From NCBI RefSeq assembly GCF_013141695.1, contig NZ_WHNY01000065.1:124001-188000 (forward strand): a stretch of DNA of 64,000 nucleotides, written 5' to 3'. Shown piece by piece: positions 26,905-35,285 of this stretch; within the stretch, counting starts at the first letter, position 1; each line of letters begins with the position of its first letter. The notes under the pieces were generated by a model. That model ran no database searches and had not been told where the DNA came from. It was given only the letters and a program-made list of their open reading frames with translations. The position numbers were made by a program, and so were the translations under genes. Source of the stretch: Paenibacillus plantarum (GTDB lineage: Bacteria; Bacillota; Bacilli; Paenibacillales; NBRC-103111).

Positions 26905-27435
26905 CTAATCCTCCTCTCTCTTTGCAACTACGATGGCACCAATGAACGCTACCGTCAGCAGCACGGACATGATTTCGAAGGGAATGACATGCACGTTATA
27001 CAGCAGCTTCCCGATTTCGAGCGTATTATCCTTGCCAGCATCCAACGTCCCCGAAGAGACGAAGGTCGATTTCTGAATCGCATAGAACAACACGCCGAAC
27101 AATCCCACAGCGCCAAGAATGGCCAAGCCTTCATGCCATGGACGCTTAAGTCCCTCGTCTTCACCCTGTCTATGCTTCGTCATCATAATGCCGAAAATCA
27201 TCAGAATGGAGATGGCACCGGCATAAATCAAGACTTGCACGAAAGCGACAAACTCTGCTTCAAGAATGACATACAGACCAGCCAAGCTAATAAACGTGAG
27301 GGCCACTGCAACAACCATGTGCACGACTTTCGTAAAAGAGATCATAAAGATCGCCCCGCCGATCGCGAGCAACGCGAAAATAAAGAATGCCCAACTCGTA
27401 CCACTGGATAAGAAATCGCCGAGTCCACTAAACAT
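26905..27435 (-). CDS. nuoJ: NADH-quinone oxidoreductase subunit J
   Basis: 176 residues, ND6 family, five helices, with AEFVAFVQVLIYAGAISILMIF, the pi-bulge helix of this subunit. Its start overlaps the nuoI stop by 8 bases and it ends 3 bases before nuoK. Confidence 0.94.
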   Translation of the reverse strand: MFSGLGDFLSSGTSWAFFIFALLAIGGAIFMISFTKVVHMVVAVALTFISLAGLYVILEAEFVAFVQVLIYAGAISILMIFGIMMTKHRQGEDEGLKRPWHEGLAILGAVGLFGVLFYAIQKSTFVSSGTLDAGKDNTLEIGKLLYNVHVIPFEIMSVLLTVAFIGAIVVAKREED

Positions 27436-27880
27436 CTTTCTTCGCGCCCCCTTTAGGCATCGCAGAATTGTTCTCTTGACGAATGTTTTGGGTGTTGTTG
27501 CTCAGCCACTCCATATTTTTGAACAAATCATCCCGACTATAGCTGCTGAGCTCAAAATTGTTCGTCATCACGATCGCTTCTGTCGGACACACCTCTGTGC
27601 ACAGATCGCACAGGATACAAATTTCGAAGTTGATGTCATACGTATCAATGACCTTCCCCTTTTTCTCAGGGTCTGGGTTCGCTTTTCCAGTTAACGTAAT
27701 ACACTCCGTCGGGCATACACGCGCACATTGATTGCACACAATGCATTTCTCGGGATCAAAATATTGAATACCACGAAAACGATCCGGCATTTTAATCGGA
27801 ACTTCCGGGTATGCGTACGTTACTTTCTTCTCAGTCAAATGCTTGAACGTGAAGCCTAAACCTTTCATAATGCCCTTCAT
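27428..27880 (-). CDS. nuoI: NADH-quinone oxidoreductase subunit I, 2x[4Fe-4S]
   Basis: 150 residues. Two CxxCxxCxxxCP motifs (CIVCNQCARVCP and CILCDLCTEVCP) bind clusters N6a and N6b that pass electrons to NuoB. The frame is open to 27931, but the ATG at 27880 has AAGGAG 9 bases upstream and gives the normal N-terminus (MKGIMKGLGFTF); the upstream part is a repeat element, not coding. Confidence 0.95.
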   Translation of the reverse strand: MKGIMKGLGFTFKHLTEKKVTYAYPEVPIKMPDRFRGIQYFDPEKCIVCNQCARVCPTECITLTGKANPDPEKKGKVIDTYDINFEICILCDLCTEVCPTEAIVMTNNFELSSYSRDDLFKNMEWLSNNTQNIRQENNSAMPKGGAKKDV

Positions 27881-27895
27881 ATGTTTCAACTCCTT

Positions 27896-27948
27896 CAAGT
27901 TTTGCGCTAGCAAAACTAACTTCGAAAGCATGGACTTAACGTTTTGCG
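27896..27948 (-). repeat. Leader repeat (GCTTNCGAAG type), one unit
   Basis: Between nuoH and nuoI. The minus strand has AACGTTAAGTCCATGCTTTC, then GAAGTT, then a hairpin AGTTTTGC-TAGC-GCAAAACT. It is closely similar to the two units before mnaA (40958-41040). It precedes the nuoI ribosome site directly. Confidence 0.65.
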
Positions 27949-27981
27949 GAGGAAAAATCCGACCAAGATCAGCTTTCTTGC

Positions 27982-28986
27982 TTAGAAGATGGTCATGATA
28001 ATCGCCGTCACCAGCATGTTGACCAGTGCTAGTGGAAGCAGCACTTTCCAGCCGAACCCCATCAATTGATCAATTCGAACACGTGGCAGTGTCGCCCGCA
28101 GCCAGAAAAGGAAGAACACGACCGACGAGAATTTCAACAGGAACCAGATTACGCCTGGTATGAAATCAAGGAATCCGAATGGCGCGTGCCATCCACCAAG
28201 GAAAATCAGACTCACCAGTGAAGCAATGACGAAGACGTACACATACTCGGATAGCATGAAGAAAGCGAAGCGGAAGCCGCTGTATTCCACATGATAGCCC
28301 GCAACGAGCTCAGATTCTGCTTCTGGCAAGTCAAACGGCGTACGATTAAGCTCCGACACACCCGCAATCACGAAAATAATGAAACCCAGGATCTGCGGAA
28401 TGAAATTCCAGTGCCAGAAGCCGCCTGTTTGATGATCGACAATCGTATGTAGATTCAAGCTGCCCGTCATCATAATTACACCAACAACCGAAATAACTAA
28501 CGGAACTTCATAACTAATCATTTGAGCTGCCGAACGCATGCCGCCCAGTAACGCATATTTATTGTTGGATGCCCAACCGCCTAGAATAATTCCGATGGTT
28601 GATATCCCTGTTAGCGCCACGTAATAAAGCAATCCCACATTTAAATTCGCACCAAACATCCGATCCGAGAAAGGAATGGTGGCAATGATTGTAAAGGACG
28701 GGATAAAGGTAATGATAGGTGCGAGTATGAAAAGCTCACGCTCGGCTTTCTTAGGAATCGTATCTTCCTTAATGAGAAGCTTGAAGACGTCCGCGACACT
28801 TTGCAACAGCCCGAAAGGTCCTGTCCGGTTCGGCCCGATCCGCAGCTGCATCCAGCCGATGACCTTACGCTCGAAGTAGATCGCATAGGTAACGAACCCC
28901 AACACGAGCATGAGCATCACGATGCCCCAGAATAGGAATACGAAGAAGTTCGTCCATGTCAGACTCTCCTCCAATAAATTGACCAT
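27982..28986 (-). CDS. nuoH: NADH-quinone oxidoreductase subunit H
   Basis: 334 residues, ND1 family, eight helices. ERKVIGWMQLRIGPNRTGPFG and the acidic EAESELVAGYHVEYSG loop line the quinone channel. Its first base overlaps the last base of nuoD. About 100 bases separate it from nuoI. Confidence 0.96.
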   Translation of the reverse strand: MVNLLEESLTWTNFFVFLFWGIVMLMLVLGFVTYAIYFERKVIGWMQLRIGPNRTGPFGLLQSVADVFKLLIKEDTIPKKAERELFILAPIITFIPSFTIIATIPFSDRMFGANLNVGLLYYVALTGISTIGIILGGWASNNKYALLGGMRSAAQMISYEVPLVISVVGVIMMTGSLNLHTIVDHQTGGFWHWNFIPQILGFIIFVIAGVSELNRTPFDLPEAESELVAGYHVEYSGFRFAFFMLSEYVYVFVIASLVSLIFLGGWHAPFGFLDFIPGVIWFLLKFSSVVFFLFWLRATLPRVRIDQLMGFGWKVLLPLALVNMLVTAIIMTIF

Positions 28987-30086
28987 TAGGCATCCACCTC
29001 CCCAACGACAATATCGATGCCGCCCAGAATCGTAATTAGATTGGTCATCGATTCCCCGACCAGAAGCTTGGGCAATATTTGCAGATTCACGAAGGACGGT
29101 CTGCGGAATTTCAAGCGGTACGGTTCTTGCTTACCTCGGGAAATAATATGGCAGCCAATTTCCCCACGCGGAGATTCAATCGCTGCGTAAATTTCGCCTT
29201 CTGGCGGGCGGATGACTCTCGGTACTTTGCCCATCGTTTCGCCACCCTCAGGGAACACGTCTAAGGCTTGTTCCAAGATGCGAAGGGATTGTTTGATTTC
29301 TTCCATTCGAATTAAATAGCGGTCATAGCAATCCCCGCCACTGCGCACAGGCACATCGAACTGGAAGCGGCTGTACAGGCTGTAGGGCTGCGTCTTGCGA
29401 ATATCCCAGTCAACACCCGTACAACGCAGATTCGCCCCGCTAAGGCCATACGCAATGGCTGTCTCAGCGTCATATTTGCCTACGCCCTTGATCCGTGAGA
29501 GGAAAATCTCATTTCCAGTGACAAGTGTGTGATACTCTTCTAATTTGCCGTACATATACGGCACGAATTTGCGTACCTTTTCGATCCAACCATCTGGTGC
29601 GTCCCATTTCACGCCGCCTACACGCATGTAGTTGTACGTTAATCGCGCGCCACACAGTTCATTGAAGAGATCGATAATGATTTCACGGTCACGGAACGCA
29701 TACAAGAACGGGCTCATCGCCCCGATATCCAGCAGGTACGTTCCCCACCACACCATGTGTGACGCGATCCGTTGCAGCTCCATTACGATTAAGCGAAGAA
29801 ATTCCGCTCGTTCAGGTACTTCGAGTTGCATCATTCTCTCTACGGCGTTAACTAACGCGTAGTTGGTCGTCATCGCCGATACGTAATCCATACGGTCGGT
29901 GTATGGGATGATTTGGGTATAGCTGAGGTTCTCAGCCAATTTCTCTGTTCCTCTATGTAAGTAGCCCATAACGGGTATGGCTTCTCGAATGACTTCACCA
30001 TCCAACTTTACAATCACGCGGAAAACGCCGTGAGTACTGGGATGCTGAGGACCAACGTTTAACAGGAGCTCTTCTGTCCGTAACAC
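28986..30086 (-). CDS. nuoD: NADH-quinone oxidoreductase subunit D
   Basis: 366 residues, 49-kDa family. GPQHPSTHGVFR near the N-terminus with the conserved His and LHRGTEKLAE form the quinone site; the C-terminal GGIDIVVGEVD is the relic of the hydrogenase large subunit. It is separate from NuoC, unlike the fused NuoCD of enterics. Confidence 0.96.
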   Translation of the reverse strand: MLRTEELLLNVGPQHPSTHGVFRVIVKLDGEVIREAIPVMGYLHRGTEKLAENLSYTQIIPYTDRMDYVSAMTTNYALVNAVERMMQLEVPERAEFLRLIVMELQRIASHMVWWGTYLLDIGAMSPFLYAFRDREIIIDLFNELCGARLTYNYMRVGGVKWDAPDGWIEKVRKFVPYMYGKLEEYHTLVTGNEIFLSRIKGVGKYDAETAIAYGLSGANLRCTGVDWDIRKTQPYSLYSRFQFDVPVRSGGDCYDRYLIRMEEIKQSLRILEQALDVFPEGGETMGKVPRVIRPPEGEIYAAIESPRGEIGCHIISRGKQEPYRLKFRRPSFVNLQILPKLLVGESMTNLITILGGIDIVVGEVDA

Positions 30087-30089
30087 GTG

Positions 30090-31034
30090 CTACACCTCCG
30101 GGTCAAGCGGTTCGTAGTCTTTGCGCAGTGGATGTCCCACCCAATCATCAGGCATCATGATCCGTACTAAGTTCGGGTGGCCAGGGAAGTCGATGCCGAA
30201 AAGGTCAAAGGCTTCGCGCTCGTTCCAGTTGGCTGTCGGCCAAACATCAGCTACCGAAGGTATGCTTGGTTGCTCGCGGTCTGTCTTCACCTTCACACAA
30301 TACTCATGCTTGTGTGTGAGGGAAAGCAGATGATACGCCACCTCAAGGTGCGTTTCTTGGTCCACACCGGAGAGATTGCGCAAGTAATCGCAGCGCAGCT
30401 CTTCGTGATTGCGAAGCGTCAGCGCGGCCTGCGGCCAGCGCGAGCTGTGAATGATGACGTAAGGACGATGCGCGTCCCTTTCGTTGATGAAAGATTCGAC
30501 GACGGCGTCTTCGCCTGCCTCGGCCTTCAAGATCGCGACCAGCCGGTCTAGCAGCGGCTGGTTCGGTGAAGGTTCCTTCGGCGCGGCTGGATCCGCCGAT
30601 TCGGGCTTCGCTCCGCGTGCTGCGGCTCGCGCGGCACGGGCTTCTGCGGCGGCCTGGGCTTTGGCCGCCTTCTCTTCGTCAGAGCCAGCGTCTGCGGACG
30701 CTGGCGTTGCTGCCCCGGCGGGCGCAGGCTCGCCCGCCTCTGCTGCCGCGCGCGCTGCGAGGCGCGCGGCTCTTGCCGCGGCGCGCTCTGCCGCCGCGTC
30801 CGTGGCTGGCGTGCTTGCGCCAGTCGGCGGCACGCTAGCTTCGGTTTTGCTCTCCGAGCTTCCTTCCGGTTTGTTCTCAACCGGCGGATTCTCCGCTCCA
30901 ACGGAATCGCTACCTACCGGTTTGCTCTCAACACTGCCATCAGCAGCGCTCCCCGCTTTGCCTTCCTCTTTCCCATCCTCACCAACAGGAGGAGTCGGAA
31001 CCGTGGTTTCTTCCGGCTTGTTCTCCTCACTCAT
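30090..31034 (-). CDS. nuoC: NADH-quinone oxidoreductase subunit C with long Ala/Arg-rich N-terminal extension
   Basis: 314 residues. The conserved 30-kDa subunit domain is only the last ~155 residues, with SGVDQETHLEVAYHLLS and the NWNEREAFDLFGIDFPGHP signature. The first ~155 residues are a low-complexity extension: acidic, Pro/Ser/Glu-rich, then Ala/Arg repeats such as AERAAARAARLAARAAAEAG. This part is disordered or helical and its DNA is very GC-rich (about 30560-30850). The reading frame continues into the domain without break, so it is probably translated. NuoC links the hydrophilic arm to NuoD. It overlaps nuoB by 4 bases. Confidence 0.92.
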   Translation of the reverse strand: MSEENKPEETTVPTPPVGEDGKEEGKAGSAADGSVESKPVGSDSVGAENPPVENKPEGSSESKTEASVPPTGASTPATDAAAERAAARAARLAARAAAEAGEPAPAGAATPASADAGSDEEKAAKAQAAAEARAARAAARGAKPESADPAAPKEPSPNQPLLDRLVAILKAEAGEDAVVESFINERDAHRPYVIIHSSRWPQAALTLRNHEELRCDYLRNLSGVDQETHLEVAYHLLSLTHKHEYCVKVKTDREQPSIPSVADVWPTANWNEREAFDLFGIDFPGHPNLVRIMMPDDWVGHPLRKDYEPLDPEV

Positions 31035-31549
31035 CGATTAATCACCTGCTTCCCAGTCTTCGCTTCATAACGAATCTTCTCCTGAAGCTTGTTGATGCCA
31101 TAGATCAGCGCAGCTGGATTCGGCGGACAACCTGGAATATACACGTCCACAGGCACGATTTGATCGACACCCTTCACGACCGAATACGATTTCACATACG
31201 GACCGCCTGCTGTTGCACAGGAACCCATCGCGATAACCCACTTCGGTTCAGGCATTTGTTCATAAAGTCGGCGCAACAAAGGAGCCATTTTCTTCGTAAC
31301 TGTCCCTGCTACAATCATGACATCTGATTGCCTTGGTGACGTACGGAAGATGACTCCGAATCGGTCTAAATCATAGTGAGAACCGCCCGTTCCCATCATT
31401 TCGATTGCACAACAAGCCAAGCCAAAGGTTAATGGCCAAAGCGAATTACTGCGAGCCCAAGCTTTTACCTGCTCCAGTGTTGTCATAAATACATTACGGT
31501 TTATTTCTTCCCGTTCCTCGGGAGAGATTGATTCTAGACTGAAGTCCAT
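31031..31549 (-). CDS. nuoB: NADH-quinone oxidoreductase subunit B
   Basis: 172 residues, 20-kDa family. The four ligands of cluster N2 are seen in GLACCAIEMM, GSCATAGG and PGCPPNP. The ATG at 31549 (AAGAAGG upstream) gives MDFSLESIS; the open frame to 31612 lies inside nuoA. N2 hands electrons to quinone. Confidence 0.96.
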   Translation of the reverse strand: MDFSLESISPEEREEINRNVFMTTLEQVKAWARSNSLWPLTFGLACCAIEMMGTGGSHYDLDRFGVIFRTSPRQSDVMIVAGTVTKKMAPLLRRLYEQMPEPKWVIAMGSCATAGGPYVKSYSVVKGVDQIVPVDVYIPGCPPNPAALIYGINKLQEKIRYEAKTGKQVINR

Positions 31550-31902
31550 CGCAGCACCTTCTTCTTCCAAGCGTATATTAATCCTATGGCAAGCAAGGCT
31601 ACAAAAATACACATTTCAATTAATGCGAATAATCCAAGTTGATTAAAGGCAACGGCCCACGGATAGAGGAATACGGTCTCCACATCAAAGATGACAAACA
31701 TCAAAGCGTACAAATAATATCGAATGTTAAACCGGATTTGTCCCTCACCTACAGGTTCGTTCCCACTCTCATACGTCGTATACTTCTCATCGATGGGTTT
31801 ACTCGGTCTTAACCATTTGCCAATCGTCAGCGCTGCTATGGGAAGGAAAATACCTAACCCTAGAAAAACCGCTACGATTACATAGTTATTTGTATACATC
31901 AT
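31534..31902 (-). CDS. nuoA: NADH-quinone oxidoreductase subunit A
   Basis: 122 residues, ND3 family, three helices, with the YESGNEPVGEGQIRFNIRYYLYA loop region (conserved acidic residues near the quinone channel) and FDVETVFLYPWAVAF. It is the first gene of the operon. The start is one of two adjacent ATGs near 31902, 13 bases after GGAGG, a wide spacing; an ORF start 11 codons upstream is less likely. Its end overlaps nuoB by 16 bases. Confidence 0.93.
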   Translation of the reverse strand: MMYTNNYVIVAVFLGLGIFLPIAALTIGKWLRPSKPIDEKYTTYESGNEPVGEGQIRFNIRYYLYALMFVIFDVETVFLYPWAVAFNQLGLFALIEMCIFVALLAIGLIYAWKKKVLRWTSV

Positions 31903-31976
31903 GTGAATGTAACCGCCTCCATTTCTTATTTGCATTCCTTACGATCTCGATAGTTTTGGTAATAATCACCTTTATT

Positions 31977-32005
31977 AGTATAACAAAAAGGGGTTTGGGC
32001 GTCGA
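31977..32005 (-). promoter_or_regulatory. Candidate sigma-A promoter of the nuo operon
   Basis: Minus-strand TCGACG (32005-32000), 17 bases, TATACT (31982-31977), about 75 bases before nuoA. Confidence 0.55.
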
Positions 32006-32119
32006 CATTAATTCTTTCCATGTATGAGTAGCATTTCACAGAAGTGGGTAATACTATTCACTGGGCATTCTAGACTTGTCCAAATTCCCTATTTTGATAA
32101 ACGAAAGGAATGATTTTTT

Positions 32120-32284
32120 ATGGCAAATGCATCGAACGCAAATCACCAACATAGAACCAATGACAAAGTTACTGAAACCGGTCGCTATCGCGATGCCGAT
32201 GGGCAAAGCGTCGAGCTAGTTGCAGGCCAAACGTTCCCTCCATGCCCGAAAACAGGCGAATCCACAGTCTGGCACCACGCTTAA
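32120..32284 (+). CDS. Small YjzC-like protein
   Basis: 54 residues on the plus strand with AAAGGAA 9 bases before the ATG and a strong terminator just after the stop. The pattern TGRYRDADGQSVELVAGQTF, then PPCPKTGESTVW, resembles the YjzC family (short, soluble, charged, ending in an aromatic). Function unknown. It is the only confident plus-strand gene in the window and lies between the divergent nuo operon and the atp operon end. Confidence 0.75.
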   Translation: MANASNANHQHRTNDKVTETGRYRDADGQSVELVAGQTFPPCPKTGESTVWHHA

Positions 32285-32302
32285 AAAGGAAATCATCAAC
32301 GA

Positions 32303-32336
32303 GCTGTTCCTCTCCTCTGAGAGGGGCAGCTTTTTT
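32303..32336 (+). terminator. Intrinsic terminator of the YjzC-like gene
   Basis: GCTGTTCCTCTC (32303-32314) pairs with GAGAGGGGCAGC (32319-32330) with two G-T pairs and is followed by six Ts. Confidence 0.9.
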
Positions 32337-32353
32337 CTTCGCTAATTCAACGC

Positions 32354-32383
32354 AAAAAAGCGGAAGAACCGAAGTCCTCCCGC
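32354..32383 (-). terminator. Intrinsic terminator of the atp operon
   Basis: On the minus strand GCGGGAGGAC, a TTCG loop, then GTTCTTCCGC and six Ts; all ten bases pair if G-T is allowed. It lies 16 bases after the atpC stop. Confidence 0.92.
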
Positions 32384-32398
32384 TTTTATTTCATATAT

Positions 32399-32803
32399 TT
32401 ATTTCCCGGACACACCGATACGATTCACTGCTCTTTGTAAAGAAGCTTCAGCACGTTTGAAATCCACGTTATCTTGCTTCGTATCTGCAAGACGTTTCTC
32501 CGCACGGTCTTTCGCTGCCTTCGCACGATCGATATCAATTTGTTCAGGTAGCTCGGCGCTTTCCGCCAAAATAACCACCTTATCCTTGCGCACTTCCATG
32601 AAACCGCCATTCACTGCGATGACTTCGTCTTTGGAGCCCGTTTTCTTCACAGTAATCGGTGCGATTCTAAGTGGAGTGACCAATGGAATGTGATTCGGCA
32701 GAATTCCAAGCTCCCCTTCAGTACCCTTCACGCTAACCATGTTCACTTGTTCAGCGTACACTTTGCGCTCCGGTGTAACAATTTCCAGTAGGAATGTACT
32801 CAC
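32399..32803 (-). CDS. atpC: ATP synthase epsilon subunit
   Basis: 134 residues: N-terminal beta-sandwich (IVTPERKVYAEQ, EGELGILPNHIPLVTPL) and a C-terminal helical hairpin (DRAKAAKDRAEKRL). It starts with GTG after AAGGAG. It is the last gene of the operon; in the F1 stalk it regulates ATP hydrolysis. Confidence 0.95.
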   Translation of the reverse strand: MSTFLLEIVTPERKVYAEQVNMVSVKGTEGELGILPNHIPLVTPLRIAPITVKKTGSKDEVIAVNGGFMEVRKDKVVILAESAELPEQIDIDRAKAAKDRAEKRLADTKQDNVDFKRAEASLQRAVNRIGVSGK

Positions 32804-32858
32804 TTGGATTCTCCTTCCTTAGAGTTTAGCAAAAACTGATCTTAGCAAAAAGCCAAGC

Positions 32859-34256
32859 TTACAGTGTTTTTGCTTTCTCGATAGCGTCCTCGATCGTTCC
32901 AACGTTGTGGAAAGCTACTTCAGGAAGGTTGTCGTGCTTACCTTCAAGGATTTCTTTGAAGCTGCGCACAGTTTCTTTCAATGGTACATAAAGACCTGGG
33001 AAACCGTTGAACGGCTCAGCAACGTGAAGCGGCTGAGACAAGAACAAGCGAAGACGACGCGCACGGTGTACAGTCAATTTGTCCTCATCGGACAACTCAT
33101 CCATACCCAAGATCGCGATAATATCCAGAAGCTCTTTGTAACGTTGAAGAATTTGTTTAACGCCTTGTGCTGTTCTATAGTGATCTTCGCCAAGTGTTTC
33201 TGGCGTCAAGATACGGGATGAAGAAGCAAGTGGATCTACCGCAGGGAAAATACCTGCTGCAGCAATACTACGCTCCAAGTTCGTTGTTGCGTCCAAGTGG
33301 GCGAAAGCCGTTGCTGGAGCCGGATCCGTATAGTCATCGGCAGGAACGTAGATCGCTTGAATGGAAGTAACAGAACCTTTTTTCGTGGAGGTAATACGCT
33401 CTTGCAATTGACCCATTTCTGTAGCTAGAGTTGGTTGGTAACCTACCGCGGAAGGCATACGGCCTAACAAAGCGGAAACCTCAGAACCTGCTTGTGTGAA
33501 ACGGAAGATGTTATCGATGAACAGAAGAACGTCTTTACCTTCTTCATCACGGAAATACTCAGCCATTGTCAAACCGGACAAAGCTACGCGAAGACGCGCG
33601 CCTGGAGGCTCGTTCATTTGACCGAATACCATCGCTGTTTTTGCGATAACGCCGGAATCTTTCATCTCGTGATAAAGGTCATTACCTTCACGAGTACGCT
33701 CTCCAACGCCTGCGAAAACGGAGATACCGCCATGCTCTTGTGCAATGTTGTGAATCAACTCTTGCATTGTTACGGTTTTACCTACACCCGCGCCGCCGAA
33801 GAGACCGATTTTACCACCCTTAACATAAGGAGCCATGAGGTCAATAACTTTGATTCCTGTTTCAAGAATCTCTGCTTTTGTCGACAAGTTGTCGAAAGCT
33901 GGAGCTTCTTTGTGAATGCCGCTTGTAAGTGTACGGTCAACTTCTTCGATACCATCGATAGGGTCTCCCAATACGTTAAACACGCGACCTAGTGTTGCTG
34001 CTCCAACTGGTACAGTGATTGCAGCTTTTGTATCTATAGCAACTGCTCCACGTACAAGTCCGTCAGTTGAGGACATTGCGATACAACGAACCAAGTTGTC
34101 ACCAAGGTGAACAGCTGCTTCGACTGTCATTGTGGATAGTACGCCATTATCATTTCTTTCAATCTTGATGGCATTCAAGATTTCAGGGAGTTGTCCGCGT
34201 TCGAACTCAATGTCGACGACTGGCCCTGTAATTGTTACAACGCGCCCTTTGCTCAT
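32859..34256 (-). CDS. atpD: ATP synthase beta subunit
   Basis: 465 residues. Walker A GGAGVGKT, catalytic GERTREGNDLY, and the DELSDEDK form of the conserved DELSEED loop that moves against gamma. This is the catalytic subunit of F1. Confidence 0.98.
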   Translation of the reverse strand: MSKGRVVTITGPVVDIEFERGQLPEILNAIKIERNDNGVLSTMTVEAAVHLGDNLVRCIAMSSTDGLVRGAVAIDTKAAITVPVGAATLGRVFNVLGDPIDGIEEVDRTLTSGIHKEAPAFDNLSTKAEILETGIKVIDLMAPYVKGGKIGLFGGAGVGKTVTMQELIHNIAQEHGGISVFAGVGERTREGNDLYHEMKDSGVIAKTAMVFGQMNEPPGARLRVALSGLTMAEYFRDEEGKDVLLFIDNIFRFTQAGSEVSALLGRMPSAVGYQPTLATEMGQLQERITSTKKGSVTSIQAIYVPADDYTDPAPATAFAHLDATTNLERSIAAAGIFPAVDPLASSSRILTPETLGEDHYRTAQGVKQILQRYKELLDIIAILGMDELSDEDKLTVHRARRLRLFLSQPLHVAEPFNGFPGLYVPLKETVRSFKEILEGKHDNLPEVAFHNVGTIEDAIEKAKTL

Positions 34257-34301
34257 GGTTTCCCTCCTAAGAAAAGCTTTGCCTCCGTAGAAGCTTTATT
34301 G

Positions 34302-35159
34302 TTATGCGTTCGCGTTCGCTCCAGCAACGATTTCCGAAATTTCTTGGGTAATCGAAGCTTGACGCGCACGGTTGTAAGCTAATGTGTAACCGCTAATCAT
34401 TTTCGTTGCATTCTTCGTAGCGGAGTTCATCGCTGTCATTCTCGCACCGAATTCACTTGCTTTACCTTCCAGTACAGCACTGTAAATAAGCGTTTCTGCA
34501 TATTTAGGCAGCAATACTTCCAGAACACCTTCTGGTGATGGCTCATACTCATAACTAGCAGCAGCCACGCCAGTAACTTCTTCCATAGGAAGCAGGCGGA
34601 TCATCGTTGGAATTTGGGTAATCGCATTTTTGAATTGGTTGTATACCAAGAACAACTGGTCATACGTTCCGTTTTCGAAGTTCTTTACTGCTGCTGTAGC
34701 GACAGACTTGATGTCCGCGAATTTCGGTGAATCCGGAACACCAGTTACTTCTTCTACAACTGGCATGTTGCGCTTGTGAAAGAAGTTACTGCCTTTACGT
34801 CCGATTACGAAAATCGAATATTCAGCTGTTGATTTATGGTTTTCACGAATCTCGGTCATGACCTTCCGCAACACGTTAGCGTTGTAACCTCCAGCCAATC
34901 CACGATCCGAGGTGATTACTAAATAGCCTGTCTTCTTCACTTCGCGTGTCTGTAACATCGGATGTTTGATCCCTTTGCTTCCAGCTGCGATGCTTTGAAC
35001 GACTTCTTTCAACTTGTCTGAGTAAGGACGCGCTGCTTCCGCAGAACGTTGTGCTCGTCTCAAATTCGCTGCAGAGACCATTTCCATCGCTCTCGTGATT
35101 TGTTTCGTGCTTTGTGTGGACTTGATTTGGCGCTTAATCTCGCGCATTCCTTTTGCCAT
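34302..35159 (-). CDS. atpG: ATP synthase gamma subunit
   Basis: 285 residues. The N-terminal helix (MREIKRQIKSTQSTKQITRAMEMVSAANL) and C-terminal helix (RMTAMNSATKNATKMISGYTLAYNRARQ) form the rotor coiled coil. ITSDRGLAGGYNANV is typical. A 126-base gap precedes it, containing inverted repeats (for example AGAGCTTCA/TGAAGCTCT at 35251-35276). Confidence 0.97.
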   Translation of the reverse strand: MAKGMREIKRQIKSTQSTKQITRAMEMVSAANLRRAQRSAEAARPYSDKLKEVVQSIAAGSKGIKHPMLQTREVKKTGYLVITSDRGLAGGYNANVLRKVMTEIRENHKSTAEYSIFVIGRKGSNFFHKRNMPVVEEVTGVPDSPKFADIKSVATAAVKNFENGTYDQLFLVYNQFKNAITQIPTMIRLLPMEEVTGVAAASYEYEPSPEGVLEVLLPKYAETLIYSAVLEGKASEFGARMTAMNSATKNATKMISGYTLAYNRARQASITQEISEIVAGANANA

Positions 35160-35285
35160 ACCTGCTCACCTCTCTTTTGAGGCTTAGAAAAGCCTTCATT
35201 CGAAGACCTGAATTCAGGCGATCAGCCTGCCCAGGATTAACATGGGAGGTAGAGCTTCACGTTAATGAAGCTCTGCCATCATGAT

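Noticed and set aside
30484..31041. 185-codon plus-strand frame antisense to nuoC
   Set aside because: Produced by the GC-rich low-complexity extension of nuoC; the minus-strand frame joins the true NuoC domain.
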